Assembly (NCBI GenBank): GCA_007134775.1
Contig: SLKC01000051.1
Span: forward strand, 1 to 58,814
DNA length: 58,814 bases
Source: Ectothiorhodospiraceae bacterium
Lineage (GTDB): Bacteria; Pseudomonadota; Gammaproteobacteria; XJ16; Halofilaceae
Direction of reading: 5' to 3'
Of this stretch, positions 29,659 through 38,378 are shown piece after piece. Both the position numbers and the translations under genes were made by a program. The notes under the pieces were generated by a model, which saw nothing but the letters and a program-made list of their open reading frames with translations, made no database searches and was not told the DNA's origin. Positions within the stretch are counted from its first letter, which is position 1. Each line of letters starts with the position of its first letter.

Positions 29659-29682
29659 TACTTGACCGTTTTGGTTGGGTAT
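29658..29682 (+). promoter_or_regulatory. Type 1 IscR-binding box, with a TTGACC -35
   Basis: The 25-bp site opens with GTACTTGACC and closes with GGTTGGGTAT around a T-rich centre. It matches the E. coli type 1 Isc consensus at about 21 of 25 positions by eye, and TTGACC (29662-29667) would be the -35, as in E. coli PiscR. No convincing -10 is seen. The 245 bp between the box and iscS contain no iscR; only a short frame without similarity is open. Confidence 0.75.
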
Positions 29683-29929
29683 GGGAGCTTGGGCCCAGAT
29701 CGACATGTTTTCTGCCGGCGTGAAGTCCGCGGCTCGCAGTCGCTACGCGAGTCGCGGCGATGTTCGGCGTTGCCCTGATCCGGCGAGGTGGTCCGTGCTG
29801 TCTGCGAGCATTGCATCGCGCCACGGTGATCCCGCTTGCCTGTCTGGAACCGATCTTCGCCCGCTCGTGGCGCTGAGGGTCCATCGATAGCCCGAGGGAG
29901 CGGCGAGCCGGGCGGGGAGGGCAGCAGTG

Positions 29930-31096
29930 ATGGCGGCTATCTATCTCGATTACGCAGCGACGACCCCGGTTGCCCCCGAGGTGGTCGAGCAGCTCTGTGA
30001 CTGCCTGGGGCACGAGCCGGGCAATCCCGCTTCGAGCGGACATGCCTACGGGCGCGCGGCGCAGGCCCGGGTCGAGGATGCGCGTGCCGACGTCGCCAGT
30101 GTGATCAATGCCGATCCGCGCGAGATCGTGTTCACCTCGGGTGCCACCGAAGCGAACAATCTGGCGATCCAGGGCGCGGCGCGGTTTCGTGCCGGTCAGG
30201 GGCGCCATATCGTCGTCGGTGCAACCGAGCACATGGCGGTACTGGAGACGGTCCGCGCACTCGAATTCAGTGGATTCCAGGTCAGTCAGGTTGCAGCGGC
30301 CGATGACGGCCGCATTCTTCCCGAGGCGGTGACGGCCGCACTGCGCGCCGACACGATCCTGGTCGCGGTGATGCATGCCAACAACGAGACGGGCGTCATC
30401 AACGACATCGCGGCGATCGGGGCGTGTGCGCGTCGGCATGGGGCCCTGATGCATGTCGATGCCGCCCAGACCGTGGGTAAACTGGCGCTCGATGTGCAGG
30501 GGCTCGATGCCGATCTGGTGGCGCTGTCGGCGCACAAGAACCATGGACCCAAGGGGGTCGGCGCGCTCTGGGTGCGGCGCCGCCCGCGTGTGCGACTCAC
30601 GCCGCTGATGTATGGCGGTGGCCATGAGCGCGGACTGAGAGCCGGAACGCTGGCGACCCATCAGATTGTCGGCATGGCCGTTGCGCTCGCGAGCGCGGAG
30701 CAACGCCGGAATGCAGACTGGAGCCATGCGGAGGGCTTGGGTGAGCGCCTGCGCGAGCGCCTGGCAGCGGTCGCGGATTGGTACGAGAATGCAGCGGCGG
30801 CGCCGCGTCTGCCGGGCATCCGCAGTATCGGGTTCGCCGGGATTGACGGGGTGTCGTTGGCGACGGCACTCGCCGATGAGGTCGCTCTGTCGACGGGGTC
30901 CGCATGCACTACCGGTAGTACGGAGCCGTCGCATGTATTACGGGCGATGGGACAGGATGCCGCGACCGCGGCGCAGGCCGTGCGCCTGTCATGGGGTCGG
31001 TACACGACCCCAGAGGAGATCGATCGCGCAGCGATGGCCATCGCGACGGTCGTGAACCGAATGCGTGCGGCGGAGGTCAATACAACAGCATCGTGA
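29930..31096 (+). CDS. iscS: Cysteine desulfurase, IscS/NifS family
   Basis: A 388-residue class V aminotransferase-fold enzyme started at ATG 29930 (a GTG three bases earlier is possible). It has YLDYAATTP, FTSGATEANN, His101 in ATEHMAV, the PLP lysine Lys203 in SAHKNHGPKG, and the persulfide cysteine Cys326 in STGSACTTGS. It takes sulfur from cysteine for Fe-S assembly. It is about 15 residues shorter than E. coli IscS at the C-terminus and lacks the LxxExxI-type tail that contacts IscU. No iscU, hscBA or fdx follows; iscA is the next gene. It is preceded by an Isc box and a 245-bp leader. Confidence 0.93.
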   Translation: MAAIYLDYAATTPVAPEVVEQLCDCLGHEPGNPASSGHAYGRAAQARVEDARADVASVINADPREIVFTSGATEANNLAIQGAARFRAGQGRHIVVGATEHMAVLETVRALEFSGFQVSQVAAADDGRILPEAVTAALRADTILVAVMHANNETGVINDIAAIGACARRHGALMHVDAAQTVGKLALDVQGLDADLVALSAHKNHGPKGVGALWVRRRPRVRLTPLMYGGGHERGLRAGTLATHQIVGMAVALASAEQRRNADWSHAEGLGERLRERLAAVADWYENAAAAPRLPGIRSIGFAGIDGVSLATALADEVALSTGSACTTGSTEPSHVLRAMGQDAATAAQAVRLSWGRYTTPEEIDRAAMAIATVVNRMRAAEVNTTAS

Positions 31097-31151
31097 GCCG
31101 GCGTGATCGCGCCGGACCGGTATCAGTGGGGCAATTGGGAGGTTGACGATA

Positions 31152-31475
31152 ATGGCAATCACGCTGACGGAGAACGCGGCGGATCGGGTCCAGCGCTTTC
31201 TGGAAAAGCGGGGCCGCGGCGTGGGCGTACGCCTCGGTGTGCGCAAGACCGGGTGCTCGGGCTACGCTTATGTCGTCGACTTTGCCGACGAGGTCGGCGA
31301 GGGGGATCGCGTGTTCGAAGATCGCGATGTCACCGTCGTCATCGCGCAGGACCACCTTCCCTATTTGGACGGTACGGAACTCGATTTCGCACGCCAGGGT
31401 CTCAACGAGACCTTCGTGTTCAATAACCCGAACGTGAAGGAGGAGTGTGGCTGCGGTGAGAGCTTCACTGTGTGA
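31152..31475 (+). CDS. iscA: Iron-sulfur cluster assembly protein IscA
   Basis: A 107-residue A-type carrier. The three cluster cysteines are Cys35 (GCSGY), Cys99 and Cys101 (CGCGESF), the same numbering as E. coli IscA. ATG 31152 is preceded by GGGAGG nine bases upstream. A-type proteins deliver [4Fe-4S] clusters to targets. With iscS it forms a two-gene unit. SufA or ErpA identity is less likely because of the high match to IscA at [13 protein letters not shown]. Confidence 0.95.
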   Translation: MAITLTENAADRVQRFLEKRGRGVGVRLGVRKTGCSGYAYVVDFADEVGEGDRVFEDRDVTVVIAQDHLPYLDGTELDFARQGLNETFVFNNPNVKEECGCGESFTV

Positions 31476-31526
31476 TCGACCCGTCGCCACACAGTGAGAG
31501 GGAGTGCGTTGATGCGGGCGAGTCTT

Positions 31527-31555
31527 TTGCGCGCAACCCGGGGGCCGCGTACAAT
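31527..31555 (+). promoter_or_regulatory. Sigma70-type promoter for ndk
   Basis: TTGCGC (31527-31532), a 17-bp spacer and TACAAT (31550-31555) lie 48 bp before the ndk ATG. CTGGAG just before the ATG is the ribosome site. This would start the ndk-rlmN-pilW-rodZ transcript. Confidence 0.65.
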
Positions 31556-31602
31556 CTCGCGGTCATTTCCGGGCAGATCAACGAACACTGGAGCCGCACA
31601 TC

Positions 31603-32034
31603 ATGAGTGTAGAACGCACCCTTTCCATCATCAAACCCGATGCCGTTGCAGCGAACCGGATCGGCGCCATAATCGGGCGACTGGAAGATGCCGGCCTGCG
31701 CGTTGTGGGCCAGCGCATGGTGCAGCTCACGCGCGAGCAGGCTGAAGCGTTCTATGTGGTGCATCGCGAGCGGCCGTTCTATCAGGATCTCGTCGCCTTC
31801 ATGACTTCGGGGCCGGTTGTAGTGCAGGTGCTCGAGGGCGAGCATGCGATCGAGCGCAATCGCGAAGTGATGGGGGCGACCGATCCGGCCAAGGCCGAGC
31901 CGGGCACGATCCGCGCCGATTTCGCGAGCAATATCGAAGAGAACGCGGTCCACGGCTCCGACAGCACCGAAACGGCGGAGCAGGAGATCGCCTTCTTCTT
32001 CGCGGGCGGGGGAATATGCACGCGCACCCGTTAA
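31603..32034 (+). CDS. ndk: Nucleoside diphosphate kinase
   Basis: A 143-residue enzyme with [12 protein letters not shown], the active-site histidine in NAVHGSDS, and [11 protein letters not shown]. It balances NTP pools by gamma-phosphate transfer. The C-terminal residues after EIAFFFA run into a 19-bp overlap with rlmN, so the last residues (GGGICTRTR) are shaped by the rlmN start. Confidence 0.98.
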   Translation: MSVERTLSIIKPDAVAANRIGAIIGRLEDAGLRVVGQRMVQLTREQAEAFYVVHRERPFYQDLVAFMTSGPVVVQVLEGEHAIERNREVMGATDPAKAEPGTIRADFASNIEENAVHGSDSTETAEQEIAFFFAGGGICTRTR

Positions 32035-33164
32035 GGTTCCGCGAGCGCGCCGACCTCGATGGGGAAGCCCGCACCAACCTGCTCGATCTCGATCGCGAGG
32101 GGTTGCAGCGCTTTTTCCGTGAACAAGGCGAGAAGCCGTTCCGGGCGGAGCAGATACTGCGCTGGCTCTACCACCAGGGCGAGTGCGACTTTTCACGGAT
32201 GACGAATCTGGCGCGCCCGCTGCGCGAGCACCTGGCGCAGACGGCCGAGGTTCGGATGCCGGCGCTCGTCGAGGTCCAGGATTCTGCCGACGGGACGCGC
32301 AAGTGGGTATTCGGCCTCGATGGGGGTAACCGTATCGAGGCCGTCTTTATCCCCGAGGCCGACCGCAATACGCTATGCATCTCCACGCAGGTCGGATGCG
32401 CCCTGGACTGCTCCTTTTGCGCGACCGCGCGCTCCGGTTTCAATCGCAACCTGACGACGGCAGAGATTATCGGCCAACTGTGGCTGGCGAACCGGAGCCT
32501 ACTCACCGACCATCCGAAGGGGGAGCGTGGTATCACCAATGTCGTGCTCATGGGCATGGGCGAGCCGTTGCTGAACATGAAGGCGGTGGTGCCTGCGCTG
32601 AACTTGATGCTCGACGATCTGGGCTTCGGCCTGAGTAAGCGCCACGTCACCGTGAGCACGTCGGGCGTCGTGCCCAAGATGGATCGCCTGCGCGAGGCGG
32701 TGGACTGCAGTCTCGCCGTCTCGCTGCATGCGCCGAACAATGCCCTGCGCGACGAGCTGGTGCCGCTCAACCGGGCCCATCCCATCGAGGACCTGATGGC
32801 GGCCTGTCAGCGCTGGGTGGAACACACGCGGCGGCGCCATATCATGTTCGAGTACGTGATGCTCGCGGGCGTGAACGATCAGCCGCATCACGCGCGCGAA
32901 CTCGCGGCATGGGTAGGCGGATTGCCCTGCAAGGTCAACCTGATCCCCTTCAACCCCTTCCCGGGTGCCGGTTACGAGCGCTCTAGCGACGAGGCGATCG
33001 ATCGCTTCCGGCAGATCCTGATGGATCGCGGTATCATCACGATAACGCGGCGCACACGGGGCGAAGACATCGACGCCGCCTGTGGGCAACTCGCCGGTGA
33101 GGTCGAGGATCGCAGCAAGCGCTGGCGGCGGTTCGCCGAGCCCCGGTTCGGGGAGAGGGCCTGA
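32016..33164 (+). CDS. rlmN: Dual-specificity RNA methyltransferase RlmN (23S A2503, tRNA A37)
   Basis: A 382-residue radical SAM enzyme. The cluster motif is CALDCSFC, preceded by [17 protein letters not shown] and the C-terminal cysteine region (DAACGQLA) fit the methyl-carrying cysteine pair. It makes 2-methyladenosine. ATG 32016 lies inside ndk; conserved sequence begins only at [14 protein letters not shown], so a start slightly downstream cannot be excluded. It is directly followed by pilW. Confidence 0.97.
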   Translation: MHAHPLRFRERADLDGEARTNLLDLDREGLQRFFREQGEKPFRAEQILRWLYHQGECDFSRMTNLARPLREHLAQTAEVRMPALVEVQDSADGTRKWVFGLDGGNRIEAVFIPEADRNTLCISTQVGCALDCSFCATARSGFNRNLTTAEIIGQLWLANRSLLTDHPKGERGITNVVLMGMGEPLLNMKAVVPALNLMLDDLGFGLSKRHVTVSTSGVVPKMDRLREAVDCSLAVSLHAPNNALRDELVPLNRAHPIEDLMAACQRWVEHTRRRHIMFEYVMLAGVNDQPHHARELAAWVGGLPCKVNLIPFNPFPGAGYERSSDEAIDRFRQILMDRGIITITRRTRGEDIDAACGQLAGEVEDRSKRWRRFAEPRFGERA

Positions 33165-33929
33165 ATGCAGCGAATCTATTGCCGGCTCCTCCTGGTGCCC
33201 GCTCTTGTGACCGTACTCGCGGGGTGCGCGGTCCAGGAGCAGAGCGGGATGTTCGGGGGCGCCTCTGACGAAGAAGCGGCGGCCATCAATGCCCGTCTCG
33301 GTGCCGGCTATCTGCGCAGAGGTGACCTGCAGGAAGCCGACGATAAGCTCCAGCGCGCACTCGAGCAGGATTCGCGGAATGCCGATGCCCATGCGGCCTA
33401 CGCCATCCTGCAGATGCGCCTGGACGACCCGGACAAGGCTGAAGAACACTTCGATCGGGCCCTGCGGCTCGAGCCGGACAGCCCACAGATCCAGAACAAT
33501 TTCGCGACCCTGCTCTGCGAGCAGGGCGATTACGATCGCGCCATCGAGCTGTTCCTCGAGGCGGCTTCCAACCGGCTCTACGACACGCCTGCCTACGCCT
33601 ACGCAAATGCTGGGACCTGTGCCCGTGATGCGGGTCGTGATGAAGAGGCCCGCGACTATTTCCACCAGGCGCTCGATGTCGATCCGCGGTTCGCTCGTCC
33701 GCTGCTGGAGCTGGCCGAGCTTGCGCACGATCAGGAACAGATTGGGGCAGCGGCGGATCACCTCGAACGTTATCACGAGCGCGCTCGCCAGTCGGCGCGC
33801 AGCCTCTGGCTCGGCGTGCGGATCGAGCGGATGCGGGATGACCGTGAGGCGGCGGACGAGTATGGGCGCTCGCTGGTGCGCCACTTCCCCGATTCTAACG
33901 AAGCGCAACGATTCCTTGAGACGCGGTGA
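33165..33929 (+). CDS. pilW: Type IV pilus biogenesis/stability lipoprotein PilW (PilF)
   Basis: A 254-residue lipoprotein. The lipobox LAGC puts the lipidated cysteine at Cys21. The rest is about six TPR repeats (for example LGAGYLRRGDLQEADDKLQRAL and YAILQMRLDDPDKAEEHF). PilW/PilF helps secretin assembly in the outer membrane. Its ATG directly follows the rlmN stop and its own stop overlaps the rodZ start (TGATG). Confidence 0.95.
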   Translation: MQRIYCRLLLVPALVTVLAGCAVQEQSGMFGGASDEEAAAINARLGAGYLRRGDLQEADDKLQRALEQDSRNADAHAAYAILQMRLDDPDKAEEHFDRALRLEPDSPQIQNNFATLLCEQGDYDRAIELFLEAASNRLYDTPAYAYANAGTCARDAGRDEEARDYFHQALDVDPRFARPLLELAELAHDQEQIGAAADHLERYHERARQSARSLWLGVRIERMRDDREAADEYGRSLVRHFPDSNEAQRFLETR

Positions 33930-35047
33930 TGAGCCACATGGACCAGACGCAGGAGGGGGCGAACGGCGCTGCCAATTCGGGGCCGGGAGCGCAGTTGCGT
34001 GCCGCGCGCGCGGAACGTGGTCTCGGGGTTGCCGAGATCGCCAGCGAGCTGCGCCTCAGCGAGGCACTGATTCATGCGCTCGAGGAAGGCCGCTACGACG
34101 AGCTGCCGCCGGCCCCGTTCGTGCGCGGCTATCTGCGCAGTTATGCGCGCCTGCTCCATATCGACGGTGACGCCGTTGTCGCCGCCTATGAAAGCGATGC
34201 GGGTGAGCAACAAGCCCCCTACGTGGTTGCGTCGCCGCCACCGGCAGACCGTGTGCACTTCTCGCCGAGGCTGGCCATGCTGCTACTCCTCGGCTTGGCT
34301 GTGGGCGGGGCAGGCGCTTGGTGGTATCTCGGCGATCCGGCCGAGCTGATGCCTGAACAGGCAATGCTTGATGACGAAGCGGTCGCGCCGGATGAGGTCG
34401 AACCCATCGATCCGGAGATGCTCGAGGAACCGGAAATCGAGGCGCCCGCCACTGAGGGGCCGTTTGTCGTCTACCCGGAACTCGTGATGCCGGATATCGC
34501 GACGGATCCGGAGGGAATCGCCGAACGTGATGAAGAGATCGAGGCGATTTTCGAGGAAACACCCGTGGATGCCGATCCGGACGCGGTGGAGGAGCCGGAA
34601 CCACCCGTTGCTGAGGAGCAACAGGAGCAGATACTTGCACTGGACGAGTTCCCGATCGGCACGGAACGGGAGTTCGACGCGGCCGCCGAGGCGTCCGGAG
34701 AGCCGGATGCGGAAGAGGCGCCAGTGGATCCGGCCAGTGTGAGCGAGCGCGCCGAAGAAGCGGTGGACGCTGCCGACGAAGCGGGGCCGGACCAGATGAC
34801 GCTGCGCTTTGGGGGTGAGACCTGGGTAGAGGTCTACGATGACCGCGAGCAGCGCCTCGTCTATGCCCTTTACGGGGGCGAAGAGGTGGTTGATGTGCAG
34901 GGACGGGCGCCTTTCGAGATCTTCCTGGGCAACGCACCGGTGGTTGAGGTCGAATTCGGTGGCGAGACCGTGGACGTGGCGCCGTTTGTCCGGGCGAATG
35001 ACACGGCACGCTTCCTCCTCGATGAAGAGGGGGCACGCGCGCCCTGA
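33929..35047 (+). CDS. rodZ: Cytoskeleton protein RodZ
   Basis: A 372-residue bitopic protein. An N-terminal helix-turn-helix of Xre type spans about 20-85 (LRAARAERGLGVAEIASELRL), a basic juxtamembrane stretch is followed by a helix at about 114-133, and a DUF4115 domain is at the end (MTLRFGGETWVEVYDD). The linker between (about 140-290) is very rich in Glu, Asp, Pro and Ala. RodZ ties MreB to the elongation machinery. ATG 33929 overlaps the pilW stop. ispG, the usual next gene, is missing. Confidence 0.94.
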   Translation: MSHMDQTQEGANGAANSGPGAQLRAARAERGLGVAEIASELRLSEALIHALEEGRYDELPPAPFVRGYLRSYARLLHIDGDAVVAAYESDAGEQQAPYVVASPPPADRVHFSPRLAMLLLLGLAVGGAGAWWYLGDPAELMPEQAMLDDEAVAPDEVEPIDPEMLEEPEIEAPATEGPFVVYPELVMPDIATDPEGIAERDEEIEAIFEETPVDADPDAVEEPEPPVAEEQQEQILALDEFPIGTEREFDAAAEASGEPDAEEAPVDPASVSERAEEAVDAADEAGPDQMTLRFGGETWVEVYDDREQRLVYALYGGEEVVDVQGRAPFEIFLGNAPVVEVEFGGETVDVAPFVRANDTARFLLDEEGARAP

Positions 35048-35105
35048 GCCGGCATCATTGCAGCGATTGCCCTGCAGGCGTGTCGATCGCTGTGGGCGGA
35101 CTGCT

Positions 35106-35133
35106 TTTGCGACCGCGGACAAGGGTGTATATT
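35106..35133 (+). promoter_or_regulatory. Candidate promoter for hisS
   Basis: TATATT (35128-35133) lies 57 bp before the hisS ATG, with TTTGCG/TTGCGA at 35106-35112 as a -35 (15-16 bp spacer). It is the clearest -10 in the 142-bp gap left where ispG is normally found. Confidence 0.5.
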
Positions 35134-35189
35134 GCGCGCCTGCGCCCGTGCGCACTCCCGGTTCCTGAATCTCCCCGGATTTTTCCGCG

Positions 35190-36488
35190 ATGCCGGATCT
35201 TCCCCGAACAGTCCGCGGCATGCACGACATCCTGCCGCCCGCCTCCGCTACCTGGCAGTGGCTCGAGGCGGAATTCCGTGCATTGATGGCTCACTACGGT
35301 TATGCCGAGATCCGTACGCCGCTGATTGAACGTACCGAACTCTTTCAACGCTCGATCGGCGAGGTCACCGACATCGTCGAGAAGGAGATGTATACGTTCC
35401 AGGATCGCAACGGCGACAGCCTGTCGTTACGGCCCGAGCAGACCGCCAGTTGCGTGCGCGCCGGTATTGAGCACGGGCTGTTGCACAACCGCACGCAGCG
35501 GCTGTGGTACGTCGGGCCGATGTTCCGTCACGAGCGCCCGCAGAAGGGTCGGTATCGCCAATTCCACCAGTTCGGTATCGAGACCTTTGGCATGGCCGGG
35601 CCCGATATCGATCTCGAACTGATCCTGCTCGGCGAGCGTTTCTGGCGCCGACTCGGTCTCGATGCCATGGTGACGCTTGAGATCAATTCGCTGGGTACGC
35701 CGGAGTCGCGGGCGCGGTACCGTGAGCGATTGGTGGCGCATTTTTCCGCATGGCGCGAACAACTCGATGCCGATGAACTCAGGCGTCTGGAGGAAAATCC
35801 GCTGCGACTGCTCGACAGCAAGAATCCCGCGCTGGCGGAGGCAATTGCTACCGCACCGGAACTCACCGAGGCACTCGATGCCGAATCGCGCGAGCATTTC
35901 GAGTGGATCTGCGAGGGCCTGAGGCGGGTCGGCGTCGATTTCCGGGTGAATCCCCGTCTTGTGCGCGGCCTCGACTACTATACGCGTACCGTGTTCGAGT
36001 GGGTCACGGATCGTCTTGGCGCGCAGGGCACGGTCTGCGCGGGTGGTCGCTACGATGGACTCGTAGAGCAACTGGGCGGTCGGCCGACATCGGCAGCGGG
36101 CTTCGCCCTCGGTATCGAACGCCTGCTCGCTCTACTCGAGGCAGAAGATCTGGTGCCCGCCCCGTCAGCGCCGCACGCCTGTCTGCTGCCGGTCGGTGAC
36201 GCGGCGACTCTCGAAGGGCTGCGTCTGGCCGAATCGTTGCGCGACGCACTGCCCTGGCTGGAACTGGAGACCTTGTGCGGTGGCGGCAGCATGAAGAGCC
36301 TGTTCCGTAGGGCCGATCGCAGTGGCGCCCGGTTCGCGATCATCCTCGGTGAAGACGAGATCGCACAGGGCACGGTGACGGTCAAGGATCTGCGCGGCGA
36401 GACGGGGCAGCAGACGGTCAAGCCGGACGAACTCGCGGGCTGCCTTGCACGACAACTCGATCGGCCGAACACTGAGGCGGGGGTGTAA
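35190..36488 (+). CDS. hisS: Histidine--tRNA ligase
   Basis: A 432-residue class II synthetase. Features include [11 protein letters not shown], motif 1 around [15 protein letters not shown], motif 2 [23 protein letters not shown] and the histidine-specific [13 protein letters not shown]. Motif 3 is in [14 protein letters not shown] typical HisRS anticodon domain is at the C-terminus. It precedes yfgM and bamB as usual in the order. Confidence 0.98.
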   Translation: MPDLPRTVRGMHDILPPASATWQWLEAEFRALMAHYGYAEIRTPLIERTELFQRSIGEVTDIVEKEMYTFQDRNGDSLSLRPEQTASCVRAGIEHGLLHNRTQRLWYVGPMFRHERPQKGRYRQFHQFGIETFGMAGPDIDLELILLGERFWRRLGLDAMVTLEINSLGTPESRARYRERLVAHFSAWREQLDADELRRLEENPLRLLDSKNPALAEAIATAPELTEALDAESREHFEWICEGLRRVGVDFRVNPRLVRGLDYYTRTVFEWVTDRLGAQGTVCAGGRYDGLVEQLGGRPTSAAGFALGIERLLALLEAEDLVPAPSAPHACLLPVGDAATLEGLRLAESLRDALPWLELETLCGGGSMKSLFRRADRSGARFAIILGEDEIAQGTVTVKDLRGETGQQTVKPDELAGCLARQLDRPNTEAGV

Positions 36489-36551
36489 TGCCTCTGCGGT
36501 CACCGCGGGCGGTCGGCGCATGACCGGCGCAAGCGATCAGGAGTAGAGAAC

Positions 36552-37205
36552 GTGGCGGATTACGAAGACGAACAGCTTGAGGCGCTGCGACGCTGGTGGG
36601 AGGAGAATGGCCGCTCGGTGATCGTCGGTGCGATCCTGGCGATTGCCGGCGTAGCCGGTTGGCAGGGCTGGCAGTGGTATACCGACACGCAATCAGAGGG
36701 CGCGGCGGCCGTCTACAGCCAGATCCAGGTGCAGATGCCGATGGGCGACGCCGAGACGATCGTGGCTGCGGCGGAGACCCTGCGCGGGGATTTCGCCCGC
36801 ACTCATTACGCCACTCTGGGGGCCCTGTCGGCGGCACGCGTCATGGTGCGAAACAATGACTACGATAGCGCCGTCGAATGGCTTGAATGGGCACGCGAGC
36901 AGGCACGCGATCCGAGCCTGGAAGCAGTCGCGACCCTGCGCCTTGCGCGTGTGCTGGGTGAGCGGGGTGATATCGAGCGCGCCCTGGGGCTGTTGGCGGA
37001 TGGGGCAGCGCCGGGCTGGGAGGCGCTGCATCACGAGACGCGTGGCGATCTGCTCATCGAACAGGGTGACTATGAGCGGGCGGCGGCGGCCTATCAGCAG
37101 GCGCTCGATGCCGATGGTGAAGTCACCGACCGCGAGATCGTCCGACTCAAGCGCAATCGTGCCGAGGCGGGCAAGGCCGCCGGTGATGGCGTGGTGGATT
37201 CCTGA
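36552..37205 (+). CDS. yfgM: YfgM family ancillary SecYEG/BamB-linked TPR protein
   Basis: A 217-residue protein with a GTG start (36552). It has the YfgM opening DYEDEQLEALRRWWEENGR, a membrane helix at about 22-40 and a periplasmic TPR-like domain (ARVLGERGDIERALGLL, LLIEQGDYERAAAAYQQAL). YfgM links the Sec translocon to periplasmic chaperones. Its last base overlaps the bamB start. Confidence 0.94.
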   Translation: MADYEDEQLEALRRWWEENGRSVIVGAILAIAGVAGWQGWQWYTDTQSEGAAAVYSQIQVQMPMGDAETIVAAAETLRGDFARTHYATLGALSAARVMVRNNDYDSAVEWLEWAREQARDPSLEAVATLRLARVLGERGDIERALGLLADGAAPGWEALHHETRGDLLIEQGDYERAAAAYQQALDADGEVTDREIVRLKRNRAEAGKAAGDGVVDS

Positions 37206-38365
37206 TGCGGTCGGCCGTTGCGCTATTCGCCGCCTTCACGCTGCTGCTCGCGGGTTGTGCGAGTGTCGAGGATACTACGCCGGATCCGACACCGCTCGCG
37301 GACTTCGAGGCCGAAGCGAACTTGGAGAAGCGGTGGTCAGTGAGCACAGGTGGGGCATTCAATCGGCGGTGGATTCAGCTACAGCCGGCGATCCGCGACG
37401 ATGTGCTCTACACCGTGAATGTCTCCGGCGAGGTCAAGGCCCATAACCGGGACACGGGCAAGCGCTTGTGGCGCAGTCCGATGGGCCAGTTCGTCTCCTC
37501 GGGGGTCGGCGTCGATGACGAGCATGTCTACATCGGTACGCAGGACGGGATGCTGATCGCCCTCGACCGAACCGATGGTGAGCGGGTATGGGATCGCTCG
37601 ATGCGGGGGGAATTGCTGGCGCCACCCGCCGCGGACGAGGGAGTCGTCATCGTGCGCACCGTCGACGGACGCGTGACAGCACTTGCCCCGGAGGACGGCG
37701 AGCGCGCCTGGAGCTTTTCGTCGTCGGTCCCGGAACTCTCGCTTCGGGGAGCGAGCCAGCCGGTGATCATCGAGGGCGGCGTGCTCGTTGGTCTCGACAA
37801 CGGTCGTGTGAGGGCAGTGGAGTCGCGTTCGGGCGAGTCCTTCTGGGAGACACAGGTGGCCGAGCCCGAAGGTCGTACCCCGATCGACCGCATGGTCGAC
37901 ATCGATGGCCGGCTCGGTGTCGGCCGCGAGATGATCTACGCAGCGGCCTATCAGGGGCGGGTGGTCCAGATCGAACCGCGCCAAGGCCTTGTTGGCTGGT
38001 CCCGCGAGATATCCTCCTATGTCGGGCTCAGCCTCGATGAGCGGCGCGTTTTCGTGACCGACGAGCGCGGAACTGTCCGAGCGCTCGACAAGCGTGATGG
38101 CAGTGAGCAGTGGCAGCAGGAGCAGCTTGCATGGCGTGGTGTCTCGGCTCCGATCCCCGTGCCCGATACCGACTGGCTTGTTGTTTCGGACCGTGAGAAT
38201 CACGTCCATCTGCTCCACCGCGAGGACGGGCGCATTATCGCCCGCGGGCGGATGGAGGGGCGTTGGGGTATTCTCTCCGATCCGTTGGTCGATGACGACG
38301 GTCGTATCTATATTCAGGGTCAGGGGGCGACCGTGACCGCTTTCGATCCCGTTCCCCGCGACTGA
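37205..38365 (+). CDS. bamB: Outer membrane assembly lipoprotein BamB
   Basis: A 386-residue lipoprotein with lipobox LAGC (Cys18) and an eight-bladed PQQ-like beta propeller; blade motifs such as VKAHNRDTGKRLWRSPMG and LIALDRTDGERVWD repeat. BamB is an accessory of the BAM complex that folds outer-membrane proteins. It lies between yfgM and der, the standard order. Confidence 0.96.
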   Translation: MRSAVALFAAFTLLLAGCASVEDTTPDPTPLADFEAEANLEKRWSVSTGGAFNRRWIQLQPAIRDDVLYTVNVSGEVKAHNRDTGKRLWRSPMGQFVSSGVGVDDEHVYIGTQDGMLIALDRTDGERVWDRSMRGELLAPPAADEGVVIVRTVDGRVTALAPEDGERAWSFSSSVPELSLRGASQPVIIEGGVLVGLDNGRVRAVESRSGESFWETQVAEPEGRTPIDRMVDIDGRLGVGREMIYAAAYQGRVVQIEPRQGLVGWSREISSYVGLSLDERRVFVTDERGTVRALDKRDGSEQWQQEQLAWRGVSAPIPVPDTDWLVVSDRENHVHLLHREDGRIIARGRMEGRWGILSDPLVDDDGRIYIQGQGATVTAFDPVPRD

Positions 38366-38378
38366 CGGGCCAATCCTC

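Noticed and set aside
29675-29890. Remnant of iscR in the leader before iscS
   Set aside because: The short frame MGMGAWAQIDMF and the other frames show none of the IscR winged-helix or CxxxxxC pattern.
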